Shown here one piece after another: positions 54,913 to 63,802 of a DNA stretch of 64,000 bases (its first letter is position 1; the number at the start of each line of letters is the position of its first letter). The notes under the pieces are model-generated. The model worked only from the letters and a program-made list of their open reading frames with translations. It ran no database searches and was not told where the DNA came from. The position numbers and the translations under genes were made by a program. The DNA is from Saccharopolyspora phatthalungensis (lineage in GTDB: Bacteria; Actinomycetota; Actinomycetes; Mycobacteriales; Pseudonocardiaceae), in assembly GCF_014203395.1 (NCBI RefSeq), contig NZ_JACHIW010000001.1:5253501-5317500 (forward strand). The letters run 5' to 3'.

Positions 54913-56513
54913 AGGGCGCTCCCCATGTCCTCCAGCGTGATGTGGAAGTCGGCGATACACATGGTTCCGCGCGGTGTGGTGATGGTGGCGGTGTCATCGG
55001 GCGCTGGTGGCCGCAGCGTCACCCGGATCAGCCCGTCGCTGGTCTCCGCGTACCGAACCCCGTCGTGCGCACGTCTGGCCAGTGCGACGTCCAGGCAGCG
55101 CAACAACAGGTCGAACTCCTCGGCGGGGAGATGGGTGAGACTCGACAGCAGGCACGGACTTCGCCCGGCGAGGGATCTGGCCGCAGCCTCCACCGCGGCG
55201 TCCTCCGCCCGTTGCTTCTCTCTGAGCAGCTTCTTCGCCTTGCCCTGGTTCGGCAGCCTCGACGCGACTCCGCCACTCGCCCTGGGACCCTGCGTGCGCA
55301 GGCGCGGTGAGATCGGCGGGGCGACGCCTTCCCACCAGCCGATGCCCGGACGGATGTCGATCTCGGTCTCCACTGGGTGCGGTGCGCCGACGTGGCGCGC
55401 CGGGTAGAGCCCGAAACCCGCGCGCCACAGAGAGACCACGTCGGTGTCGGCGGCGGAGAACCACCGCGCCATCGTCACCAGGTCCGCCTTGCGGTTCACC
55501 CGACGGAACCGCTCTTCGTTCAGCTGGCGCACCGTCGTCATGATCCGGCTGATGGCCTCGACGGAACGGTCGGCCAGCGTGGTCACCACTGGCTGCTGGT
55601 CGCCGTCGGGGAAGAACCAACGCCGCAGCCCGAGCCATCGGGCGCGCATCACCTCCGCGTCACGGGCAGCGGCTTGTTCCGTGGACACGCCGAGTGCGGG
55701 TGCGGCCTCGACCGCGGCGATCTCGGAAAGAGCAGCCAGCACACCGCGCTGCTCGGCGGCCTCGATGCCCTCGGCGATACCCGCCGCGTACTTTGCGATG
55801 CCGATCGAGAAGGTCTGCAGGTAGTCGACCACGAGCTGCTTGTAGGCCAGGAACCTCTCGGCCTTCTCCGCAGAGTCGAGGTTCAGCGACCGGTTCAGGC
55901 CCTGGACGAACAGCTTGGCGTTCTCCGACAGCTGCGTGAACCCATTCACCACACGCGTGAAGGCGATGTATGCCTGCCGGTCGCGGTCCTCAGCCTTGGG
56001 TTCGCCGAGCGCCGCGACCAACGCCACCAGAGCCGCGCGCACCTCAGGCAGCATCGACGCCTGCAGCGCGCCGGTCATGCCGAGCTCCTGGTCGATCCTG
56101 GCGAGCTCGCGGTGCACGACCGTGCCTGCCGGTGTCATCTGGTACAGGTAGTCCTGCCGCAGGTACTCCTGAGGGCTGCCCTTGCGGTGCGTATTGTGGA
56201 TCCGGTCGACGTTGCCCCACTCGTAAAGCTGCTCCAGCAGTTTCGCGACCGGAGGACAGTCGACGGCGCCGCCGGTGGCCTGTTCGAGCCGTTCGGTCAC
56301 CCGCTGGGTGATGGTCGCGGTGGAGAGCTGGAGGCCGAGCCGCGACTCCTCGTCGACCAAGACGTCGAGCACTATCCGGTAGAACGGCGCCGCCTTCAGC
56401 CCCAGGTACCTGACGACCGGCATCCGGCCGGGCAGCACACCCGCCTCAGCGAGCACGAGGATCTTCGCCCCTGCGGATTCCCACGCCTCCACCAGCTCGT
56501 CGTCATCGTCCAT
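54909..56513 (-). CDS. jetA: Wadjet JetA, kleisin-like subunit (TIGR02677/DUF2397)
   Basis: A 534-residue DUF2397 protein starting at ATG 56513 (MDDDDELVEAWESAG). YLGLKAAPFYRIVLDVLVDEE, LLEQLYEWGNV, YLYQMTPAGTVVHRELARI, FVQGLNRSLNL, FLAYKQLVVDYLQTF and RWFSAADTDVVSLWRAGFGLYPARH are family landmarks. JetA bridges the JetC heads and positions JetB and JetD. First gene of a four-gene operon in the usual jetA-jetB-jetC-jetD order, all junctions overlapping. Confidence 0.92.
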   Translation of the reverse strand: MDDDDELVEAWESAGAKILVLAEAGVLPGRMPVVRYLGLKAAPFYRIVLDVLVDEESRLGLQLSTATITQRVTERLEQATGGAVDCPPVAKLLEQLYEWGNVDRIHNTHRKGSPQEYLRQDYLYQMTPAGTVVHRELARIDQELGMTGALQASMLPEVRAALVALVAALGEPKAEDRDRQAYIAFTRVVNGFTQLSENAKLFVQGLNRSLNLDSAEKAERFLAYKQLVVDYLQTFSIGIAKYAAGIAEGIEAAEQRGVLAALSEIAAVEAAPALGVSTEQAAARDAEVMRARWLGLRRWFFPDGDQQPVVTTLADRSVEAISRIMTTVRQLNEERFRRVNRKADLVTMARWFSAADTDVVSLWRAGFGLYPARHVGAPHPVETEIDIRPGIGWWEGVAPPISPRLRTQGPRASGGVASRLPNQGKAKKLLREKQRAEDAAVEAAARSLAGRSPCLLSSLTHLPAEEFDLLLRCLDVALARRAHDGVRYAETSDGLIRVTLRPPAPDDTATITTPRGTMCIADFHITLEDMGSAL

Positions 56514-56998
56514 TCCGATGTGTCTACCTGCTGCGCGGCCCTCGACACATCGTGATCGGTGACAGTCACCCGTTTCGCGCAACCGGCTGCGCGGGTTTGT
56601 GAGGATTTCCAGGACTCCGGGTGAGGGGCAGACGACTGCAGCATCGTGACGGAGTCCGTTGACGATAGGTTCGCAACGGAGTGCAACGTACCGCCAGCAC
56701 TGGTTGTAGACAGCAGCAGAATCCAGTAGATCACCGACGGGTTGTTCGATGATGCACCGGTGCAGGCCCAGGGCGAAGCCATGTTCGGCTCCGCGATCGG
56801 CGACCAGGGCCGGATCTCGCTAGCCGGTACAAGATCGCGGTGGCAGTCATAACCGTTGTCCGATCCGCGTAGAGCACCTTGAGACGCATGCGGGGACTAC
56901 GTTGCAGCCTTCGCGGTGGCAGGGGATAGCCGTGACTCGATCACCGGGTCGGGACGCGGCCGCGTGTGGCTTAAGTGAGACTCCTCTGGCGTCGTTGG
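56514..56998. other. Region upstream of jetA, no gene
   Basis: About 480 bases without a supported gene. The jetABCD promoter should be at its left end. Confidence 0.5.
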
Positions 56999-58714
56999 CT
57001 AGACGCGGCCTCGGGCTTTGCGGCGCATGAATTCACCGGCCGCGACGACGATCAGCGCGAAGATCCCGAAGCCGATCAGTGCGGTGGCCGGAGCTCCACC
57101 GGCGGCGGCCAACAGGTCCATGACAACGAGAACGACACCGAAGCCCAGCACGAGACGTGCGGTCCACAACAGCAACGCCGAGGCACGCGGGGCAGGCGCC
57201 GGGCGTGGCTGATGCGAGGACGCGCGGACGGGATAGCCGGGAGCCCGGGCAGGCACGTTCACAACGGGCTCCGTGGTCGGCAAGGCAGGCTGCCCGGTCG
57301 GATACGGAAGGCCCTGTGGTTCCGGAATGTCCTGCGGTTGCGTCAGGTGAGCCGTTGCCGGAGGTTGCGGTTCGTGCGGGACGGCTTCGGCTGCCGGTTC
57401 ATGTTGGTCAGCGTGTTGCGGAGTCGTCCAGCCCAACACGGAGGCCACCTCGTCCACGGTCAACAGCGCAACGTCAGAGCCAGCAGCTTTACGCTTACGG
57501 GCATCGTCGTCCGGCACCGTGTGATCCACCACCACATGCGTCACCGTCGCCGTGAGATTCTTCGCCAGCGCAAGCCCTTCGGTCAGCACCCGGGCGCGCG
57601 TTTCGTCGGCGGCAGGCGATACCCCCAGCACCAAAACGCGCGTAGGCCGGAGCGGTACGGTCGTTTTTTCAGCAGCCTCGACCTTGTTGTTTACGAACTC
57701 CAGGTCTGCCACCAGATCTGGTACGCCCAGAGCGGCTGCGGCCTTGGTGAGATCTCGATACTCCTTCGGCGTGATGACTCCGTCTTGCTCAGCAAGCCGC
57801 CGCAGGGAACCAATCGCCTCAGTGTGCACGCGTCGTACGTCGGCCGCGCTCATACCGGCCGTGCGCGCTTGCTGCGCGAGCGCTTTGGCTTCTTTGCCGG
57901 AGATCTTGTTGTCGGCGAGGGCCTGCGTAAGCTGGTCACGATATGCGGCCTCCAACGCGGGGTCGTGCGCATGCGGCATCGATTCGGGCAACCTGTCCAT
58001 CAGGCTCGCCATCCAGCCGCGCTCGCCCGCGCGTATGGCCGTGACACGCGGTGCGCACCGTCCTCCGCGCGGTAGCTGCGGAAGCGCCGGGAACCGCGGC
58101 GCGGACCGGAATCGGAGACCGTGGTCGGTGACCAGACGGACAACGAGCTGACCGCACGCCCTGGCGTCGTCGAGGGCAGCATGTGTCGCGATCGCAGGCA
58201 GGTCGAGAACTTCCACGAGCGTGGCGAGTTTGTAGTTCGGCAGGCGTAGGAGCGATCTCGCGGTCGATAACGTGCACACGCCGGGAAGCCGCGGAACGTG
58301 TGGCCGAATCCGGTCGAATTCGGCGGTCAGGAACCGCGATTCGAACGGCAGATTGTGGGCGACCAGAACGCTGTTCGTGCACAGCTCGATCAGGTATCCC
58401 GCTACGTCGCTCAGCGCGGGCGCGTCATCTAGATCGCGGCGAGTGATGTGGTGAACCCACGTCGCGCCCGGATCCACGCCCGGCCCGGGGTTGACCAGGG
58501 TTGAGAACTCACCGAGAACCCTACCCTCGCCATTGACCCGCACCGCACCGATCTCGATCACTCTGCCGGGATGCAACGCGGTGGTTTCCACGTCGATTGC
58601 GGTGAACTCCATCCCGCTCGCATCGACGCCACCCTGACGGTCCAGCCGCAGCGTATCGATCAGTTCAGGCACAGCGCTGGAACCCTTCCCATACCGCCGA
58701 GCATTCGATGACAC
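56999..58714 (-). CDS. DEDDh exonuclease with TerB-like and BRCT-like regions and two C-terminal membrane helices
   Basis: A 571-residue protein of unusual layout. Residues 36-200 are a DnaQ-type 3'-5' exonuclease: FTAIDVETTALHPGRV (Asp, Glu), LVAHNLPFESRFL (Asp position taken by E in this copy of the motif) and ATHAALDDARACG (His, Asp). Residues 240-320 form a helical TerB-like stretch (ALADNKISGKEAKALAQQA, QDGVITPKEYRDLTKAA). Residues 335-410 are BRCT-like (TRVLVLGVSPAADETRA, ATVTHVVVDHTV, VALLTVDEVASVLGW). A proline-rich linker leads to LLLWTARLVLGFGVVLVVMD and ALIGFGIFALIVVAA, two membrane helices with Arg/Lys-rich ends. It sits beside jetA in the same direction. It may be a membrane-tethered DNA-processing or defence nuclease; function inferred only from domains. 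Confidence 0.75.
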   Translation of the reverse strand: MSSNARRYGKGSSAVPELIDTLRLDRQGGVDASGMEFTAIDVETTALHPGRVIEIGAVRVNGEGRVLGEFSTLVNPGPGVDPGATWVHHITRRDLDDAPALSDVAGYLIELCTNSVLVAHNLPFESRFLTAEFDRIRPHVPRLPGVCTLSTARSLLRLPNYKLATLVEVLDLPAIATHAALDDARACGQLVVRLVTDHGLRFRSAPRFPALPQLPRGGRCAPRVTAIRAGERGWMASLMDRLPESMPHAHDPALEAAYRDQLTQALADNKISGKEAKALAQQARTAGMSAADVRRVHTEAIGSLRRLAEQDGVITPKEYRDLTKAAAALGVPDLVADLEFVNNKVEAAEKTTVPLRPTRVLVLGVSPAADETRARVLTEGLALAKNLTATVTHVVVDHTVPDDDARKRKAAGSDVALLTVDEVASVLGWTTPQHADQHEPAAEAVPHEPQPPATAHLTQPQDIPEPQGLPYPTGQPALPTTEPVVNVPARAPGYPVRASSHQPRPAPAPRASALLLWTARLVLGFGVVLVVMDLLAAAGGAPATALIGFGIFALIVVAAGEFMRRKARGRV

Positions 58715-58726
58715 ACCGCCGCCCTG

Positions 58727-59215
58727 TCACGCTGCACGGCCGGTCGCATCGCCACCTTTCCGGAGTTCATGATCGCATAAGAGTGCCCCTTGCGGGAGTG
58801 TCGATGTTTCGGCTCTGTCCCTGATTGCGTGATCAAGTAGTGGCCTGCTGGCGGGATCTGTTTGGATCACCAGGAGGATTCGTTTGCGGAGCAGGGGAAA
58901 GTTTGTGCGCGGCCGAACATTTGTCTCTTGATCCTTTTGATCTTCGTGTTGACGCCTTCTATGGAGCACCGTGATCTGATGGCGCAAGGCGAGGATCTCG
59001 ATGTTCTTGTCTCGGTCGCTCATGGGCAGCAGGCGCAGCATGGCGAACGCGTTCGTCACACCCAGGTAGGCCAGTCGCGACAGCACAGTCGATCACCATG
59101 CCGTGGCGCTCGACGGCAGCGAAAGCGTCCGTTCGAGCGACTACGGTCGACCTACCCAGACACCGCCTCGCACCAGGGCGGATGAAGTTATCGGCAAGGG
59201 CAGGGTTCGAGGGTG
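58727..59215 (-). pseudogene. Integrase-core (IS-type) remnant, right flank of Wadjet
   Basis: The minus strand reads LSRLAYLGVTNAFAMLRLLPMSDRDKNIEILALRHQITVL, the familiar opening of an actinobacterial integrase-core-domain transposase, and then loses similarity. The rve catalytic domain is missing. A worse copy lies at 48105-48318 in the same direction, so the 10.4 kb with jetABCD and the exonuclease gene are bracketed by direct copies. Confidence 0.72.
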
Positions 59216-59319
59216 GCGTTGACCGAGGCGTTCTTCTCCCTACGACAACTGGGTCGCATGCTCACGCAGCACGGCTTACGATCATCGGTTCGCTTCCATC
59301 GAGCTGAGAGAGCACCGCT

Positions 59320-59856
59320 ATGAGTCTGTGGACGCCACCTGGAGCAGAGCTCGGTGAGTTCGCGTTGCCGGAGCCCGATCCGCGAATGGTCAAACTCAGG
59401 GGCGGCGTTGACGAGCACTGCCAGTCTTGTCCTTTGACCTATGGTCGTCTTAAGGCGTGCGCCGAGTCGTGGATCATCACGTCCACAACGCCAGAAGGTC
59501 CTGCGACGTTGTTGCGTACGGCGCGCGGTATGTTCGCGCTCGGGTTCTACCTCTATGAACAGGTTTCTGTTGCCTGTGTGCAGTCGATCTTTGCCGTTGA
59601 GGTGGCGCTCAAGCAGCGACTGGAGCGTGGCGGCAGCTTCAATGATCTTATCAACATCGCGCTGGATGAAGGGCTGGTCAGCGCCCACGTGGCGGATATC
59701 GTCAAAACTGGGCGAGTACTGCGCAATAGGTTCGTGCACGAGGGAAGGCAGCCTGTCTGGACTTTCGGCATGGCCGACGAGATCATCGGTGCGTCTTATC
59801 GGCTCGTCGGTGAACTGTATCCGGAGAACGAGTGGTCGGGCTCGGGCTCCAGTTGA
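59320..59856 (+). CDS. HEPN-like small helical protein, function unknown
   Basis: A 178-residue protein with ATG 59320 and GAGAGAG before it. The C-terminal half is helical (GFYLYEQVSVACVQSIFAVEVALKQRLE, SFNDLINIALDEGLVS, DIVKTGRVLRNRFVHEG). RNRFVH fits the R-x4-6-H catalytic pattern of HEPN RNases, placed as usual after a long helix pair and followed by a last helix. I see no partner antitoxin gene. It could equally be a DUF4145-type protein, which belongs to the same fold. It is on the opposite strand to its neighbours. Confidence 0.5.
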   Translation: MSLWTPPGAELGEFALPEPDPRMVKLRGGVDEHCQSCPLTYGRLKACAESWIITSTTPEGPATLLRTARGMFALGFYLYEQVSVACVQSIFAVEVALKQRLERGGSFNDLINIALDEGLVSAHVADIVKTGRVLRNRFVHEGRQPVWTFGMADEIIGASYRLVGELYPENEWSGSGSS

Positions 59857-59907
59857 ACTGCGCGCACGCGAGAGTGCCTAGATGATCTATAGGTCGCCCC
59901 TGAACAA

Positions 59908-60114
59908 TCATTTGGGCCGAGTCGTGTTCTGCAGCTGGTGTACGGCATCTGCGATGGGTTCTTCTGAGTTGGTAGGCGGCAGGATCGTCCGCTTGAGACT
60001 TCCGAACGTTGTGGTGTGCGGCGTCAGCTCGCCCGGTGTTTCCAGCCAGGGCGCAGCGTGTTGTCGCCGACGGGTGAAACCGTGCCAGAGCCAGTATTCA
60101 GCCGGAAGCGACAC
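59908..60114 (-). CDS. Small hypothetical ORF, doubtful
   Basis: 68 codons from GTG 60114, nine bases after the small membrane gene stops, ending TTRPK. No clear ribosome site and no recognised motif. Listed only because its position downstream of two coupled genes and its composition allow it to be a third gene of that operon. Confidence 0.25.
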   Translation of the reverse strand: MSLPAEYWLWHGFTRRRQHAAPWLETPGELTPHTTTFGSLKRTILPPTNSEEPIADAVHQLQNTTRPK

Positions 60115-60123
60115 ACGTGCGCA

Positions 60124-60351
60124 TCATGGTTTTTTTCGTCTCCGCAATGCCGCAGTACCGAGAAGGGCGCTCAGAATCCCAGTACCGACGAGCGGCACAG
60201 CGTAGAACAGCAATGCGACACCGATGCTGACCAGCAAGAGGCATCCGGCGGACGTGACCATCAGCCATCTGGCGCGTCGCGTGCGGTCGTCGGACGCCAA
60301 TACTGTGTCCAGGAGCTTCCACGTGTCTCGACGGTACGGACGCGCTGTCAT
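60124..60351 (-). CDS. Small two-helix membrane protein
   Basis: 75 residues: a basic N-terminus (MTARPYRRDTWKLLD), then WLMVTSAGCLLLVSIGVALLFYAV and LVGTGILSALLGTAAL, two adjacent membrane helices, and a basic end RRRKKP. Its ATG overlaps the stop of the 708-codon gene upstream (ATGA), so the two are co-translated. Tiny membrane proteins coupled to a large cytoplasmic protein occur in several defence and toxin systems, but nothing here proves that. Confidence 0.6.
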   Translation of the reverse strand: MTARPYRRDTWKLLDTVLASDDRTRRARWLMVTSAGCLLLVSIGVALLFYAVPLVGTGILSALLGTAALRRRKKP

Positions 60352-62381
60352 GAATTTCGCCTCCGCGCCGCCTGCCGGGTGAGAGGCCTGAGAATTAGTG
60401 CAGGTGGGGAAGCCGCGTCTGAGGTAGGGCCGACGAACCGGTCTGCGGTTGGCTGGATTTCGCGTAGCTGAGCGAACCGGGTCTGGTTCTCATCAAGGAC
60501 TTCGGCGTAGTTGGTGACTCCGGCGATTGGGTGTTGGAGCGCGCTGACAATTGAGCTGATCGACGGCCCGCTGTCGATTTCGACGTGAATCTGAGTCTTT
60601 CCGAGGCCAGGCCAAACGTCTACGGCCCGTGCGCCGGCTAGTAGCCCGATCCTGCGCAGCATGGCGCTGCCAAGTCCCACTGGGCCACAGCGTTTTCGCT
60701 GATGAGTCATCCCGTCCCGTTCGCCGCGGCTCAGCTGTGGAGATCGGTCGAGGAGCGGATCGACGCGTCGGTACTCGTGCTCAACGGTGCGGTTGATGTC
60801 GTTCCATATCTTGTCCCAGTCGTCCAGGTTGATGTTCTTGATCTCGAGCTTGGCATCAGTCAGCGTGCCGGTCTCGTCAAGAAGTCGGAGATCAATGCCG
60901 TTTTGACCGGATTCCAGGCGTAGGCCGGGGACTCCGTCGCCGCTCGGGCTTGGCTCCTCATTTGCCAGCAAGGCTTTGAAGAAGGGATTGCTGACTGCCG
61001 GGTTGAGCTCGGCTACTAGACGCTCTTTCCGGGGACTGACGGATAGGAAGACCTGGTGAAAGCGGTGCCTGAAGTCCGAGACCAGCACAGCGCCATCACG
61101 GATGGCCAGCAACAGGCTGGTCTCCAGCACGCGCTGGTGGAGCGAGTGCGCTTCCGGAATGAGGCTGTTTCGGAGCTCGCGCTCGTCCGTCTCGTTCGCA
61201 AGTGGCCCGATGCAGTTCTTGGCCCGTGATGGCTCTTCTCCGGTGTTAGCGCGTCGCAATTCGACCAGGTCTGAGAGCCGTTGCGACGAGCGATGCTTCT
61301 GTGGATGCCCCGCGTACGCGGTCTCCCAGGCTTGCCAGTAGTTAGGCATTGAGCCAGGTTGCGAGACCCGCGGCCGTTGCTGGGTCTCCGGATCCCCTCG
61401 CAGGATGAGACTGCAACCAGTCGTCCGCCTGCTTGCCGATCGGTCGGCGGTGTTGAGATCGTTGATCTCGCCCTCTTGGCTGACTGGCCACTCCGTTGCG
61501 GTGAACGTGTTGGGCGTGATCTGGGTGACGGGATGGCACAGAGCGGTGAGCGCGCTCTCCACAGTCAGCGCACCACTCCAGCTGAGTTTGGCTGACTCGC
61601 GGCTACCGTGGATGCTGAGAGCCCATGCGGTGCTGAAGATCTTGACCCGGCGTAGCAATCCGCTGACGAAGTGGATCGGCAGATGGAATCGCGGATAGAT
61701 GAGCAGAAAATCTGCTTCGTTTGGCGACAGCACGTCTTGGTACCTGTCATTGAGCGTCAGAGCTAGTGGCCTCTCTGCGCGGACGTATACCTGCGCTGCA
61801 TGCCACTCCCGTTTGCCCACACCGGTCACGATGACCTCGGCGTGCGAGGCGGGGTCGGCTAGAGAGATCACCAGCTGCCCAGACTTGCGCCACCGCGCCC
61901 GTGCTCCGGCAGTGCCGGCGATTTCGATGCTCTGCTCGTCCTTGTGGGGCCCAATCGGTAGCAGCTCGCCCAGCATCGGGCCGAGAATGAGCGGATCGAG
62001 CTCAAGGGAGACCGAATCAGGTTCAGGGCGGACACTCTTGATAACTCTGCCAACCCGGTAGTCCCACGCCCGTGAGTGGAACACCAGGTGGTCCATGCCG
62101 CGTGTCAATGCGGCAAGCACAGCCGTTTCCAGCTCGCGCTGGTCGTGCGCTTGCGCGTCGGGAATCACGCATTCGCGCAGTGCGCGGGGTAGCGGGGATG
62201 CTGTGGGGGCTTGATCGAGGATGCGATCGCGACAGTGGAGAGCCTCAAAGAGAGCCTCCCGTTCGCGCGGAGACAAGCTCTGCTCGAGTTTCCGTGTCCA
62301 GCGGCTAAGTGCTTGACGCGATTCGCCGGTCCGAGCCTGGCGGTGCCGGATCAGGCGGTCTGAAAGATGACTCATGCGCAT
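60348..62381 (-). CDS. Unrecognised protein made of two copies of one domain
   Basis: About 677 residues from ATG 62381 (MRMSHLSDRLIRHRQARTG; ATG 62375 is also possible). The two halves resemble each other: LRECVIPDAQAHDQRELETAVLAALTRG matches LRNSLIPEAHSLHQRVLETSLLLAIRDG; VFHSRAWDYRVGRVIKSVRP matches SDFRHRFHQVFLSVSPRKER; and ESALTALCHPVTQITPNTFT matches SSIVSALQHPIAGVTNYAEV. So it arose by tandem duplication of a domain of about 320 residues. I know no family for it. No membrane segment or catalytic motif is obvious. It is coupled to a small membrane protein downstream and lies in a defence-rich region. Confidence 0.65.
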   Translation of the reverse strand: MRMSHLSDRLIRHRQARTGESRQALSRWTRKLEQSLSPREREALFEALHCRDRILDQAPTASPLPRALRECVIPDAQAHDQRELETAVLAALTRGMDHLVFHSRAWDYRVGRVIKSVRPEPDSVSLELDPLILGPMLGELLPIGPHKDEQSIEIAGTAGARARWRKSGQLVISLADPASHAEVIVTGVGKREWHAAQVYVRAERPLALTLNDRYQDVLSPNEADFLLIYPRFHLPIHFVSGLLRRVKIFSTAWALSIHGSRESAKLSWSGALTVESALTALCHPVTQITPNTFTATEWPVSQEGEINDLNTADRSASRRTTGCSLILRGDPETQQRPRVSQPGSMPNYWQAWETAYAGHPQKHRSSQRLSDLVELRRANTGEEPSRAKNCIGPLANETDERELRNSLIPEAHSLHQRVLETSLLLAIRDGAVLVSDFRHRFHQVFLSVSPRKERLVAELNPAVSNPFFKALLANEEPSPSGDGVPGLRLESGQNGIDLRLLDETGTLTDAKLEIKNINLDDWDKIWNDINRTVEHEYRRVDPLLDRSPQLSRGERDGMTHQRKRCGPVGLGSAMLRRIGLLAGARAVDVWPGLGKTQIHVEIDSGPSISSIVSALQHPIAGVTNYAEVLDENQTRFAQLREIQPTADRFVGPTSDAASPPALILRPLTRQAARRRNS

Positions 62382-62804
62382 GGAAATCCCCGTTCTGAGC
62401 CGCCCGGCCAGCCGACAAGGATGAAGCACACAGCATGATTCGGTGAAATTCCAGCTTCTGCGCGGTGGGACCAACCCTCTGAGGTCCTTGCCACCTATTG
62501 CCGGGAGGTAGCGACCTAACCGTGCGGACCGCGCCCGCCAACATCACTATAGCGCGACGCTTCACGGGTTGACGACGGGGTCGCGGCAGCTGCGCGCGGC
62601 GAGGCTCTACTTCGGCTCACCGAGCTTGTCCGATATTTCCCGAGCGATGCTCCGGGGGGTTGCTGTCTATTGGCATTTGTACGTCGCGGTCTGCCGTTAA
62701 CACGCAGATCGGCGAGCCGTTCCTGCCAGGTGGTTGCGTGCTCTTCCTGTGCCACCTGCGTTGCTCCGCGCTACCGCGCCCGGTGCACTCACAGGCTCGC
62801 CCGG
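62382..62804. other. Gap without a supported gene
   Basis: Should contain the promoter of the 60348-62381 gene near its left end. No other signal recognised. Confidence 0.45.
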
Positions 62805-63802
62805 CTATCGGCGGTGGGTGCCCGCCATCTCAGCCACCAGCCGGTCGAAATGCTCCACTCGACGAAGGTGGAACTCGCCGCGCCGGCGCTGGAAGGCCGT
62901 GTGATTGGGGTGCGGCAACGCCAACTGCGAGGCCGGAGGATTGTTGAGGTAATAGGAGAACATGCATTCGGAGACATGAGTGCAGTGATCCACGACGTTA
63001 TTGCATGGCGTGCACACGTAGCCGCGCACCAGTCCGGTGAGGTGGTCGTGGTCGATCACGGTGGCCCAACGGACGCGGCAGATCGCGCATCGGGGGCCGG
63101 TCTCGTCAACGAGCGCGCGGCGCACGGTGAGCACTTGCTGGCTGCGCGGCGCGAAATGCCAGGGGATCAGCGACGGCGGCCACTCGTTGGTCGTGTTGGG
63201 GCAGCGGTCGGCGTTAGGGACTGATAGCAGATCGACGGCGCCCTCGATCGGCTCAACATCATCGCAGCACAGGATGTGGCCGTCGGCGTCGGCCCAGTGC
63301 CAATCCGTCTCCCGCCGGGGCGCGGCGGTCCGAGGATTCCACGGTGTCTCACCTTCTCGATGTAGCCCTCGGCGCGCTCCCGCCAGTCCTCCAACCGTGC
63401 TGACTCAGTCTTCGTGAACTCCTCCGACGGGCGTCCACGAAGTGCGAACGCAGCCTGTGCTGCAGGGCTGGCGGACCATGTTTCCGTCGACAGCATGGCG
63501 CACAGGCGAGACTCCGGCATCGGGGCTCCGTCGAGCAGATCTCCCATCGTCGGACCGAACGGACGGGCGGGGTCGTCGGTGGCATAGTGGCGCCACAAAA
63601 ACGAGTCGGGAATGACCGTGCGGCACGGGTGACTCCACGACAACTCGATCCACGCGTCGTCGACCAACGACACCCTCAGCTCGCTGCCGAACGTGGTCGC
63701 CCGTGGGTCGAAACCGAGGTCGGTCGCCAACCGAAATCGCGACGCTAACAGCCACAGGAAATTGCGCTGACGGGACTCGGGCAAGTCGTACAACGTCGCC
63801 AT
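62805..63802 (-). pseudogene. Endonuclease VII-type HNH protein, one-base frameshift
   Basis: The first part (ATG 63802, MATLYDLPESRQRNFLWLL, after GGGGGG) is correct until about GYIEK near 63357. Then coding sense moves one frame to ETPWNPRTAAPRRETDWHWADADGHILCCDD and continues into a recombination-endonuclease VII zinc-HNH domain: CAICRVRWATVIDHDHLTGLVRGYVCTPCNN. Adding one base near 63350 yields 332 codons; without it, the first frame ends at 63167 in low-complexity sequence, and the endonuclease part has no start except a GTG at 63134. Such domains occur in phage and plasmid proteins. The N-terminal domain is not recognised. Confidence 0.6.
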
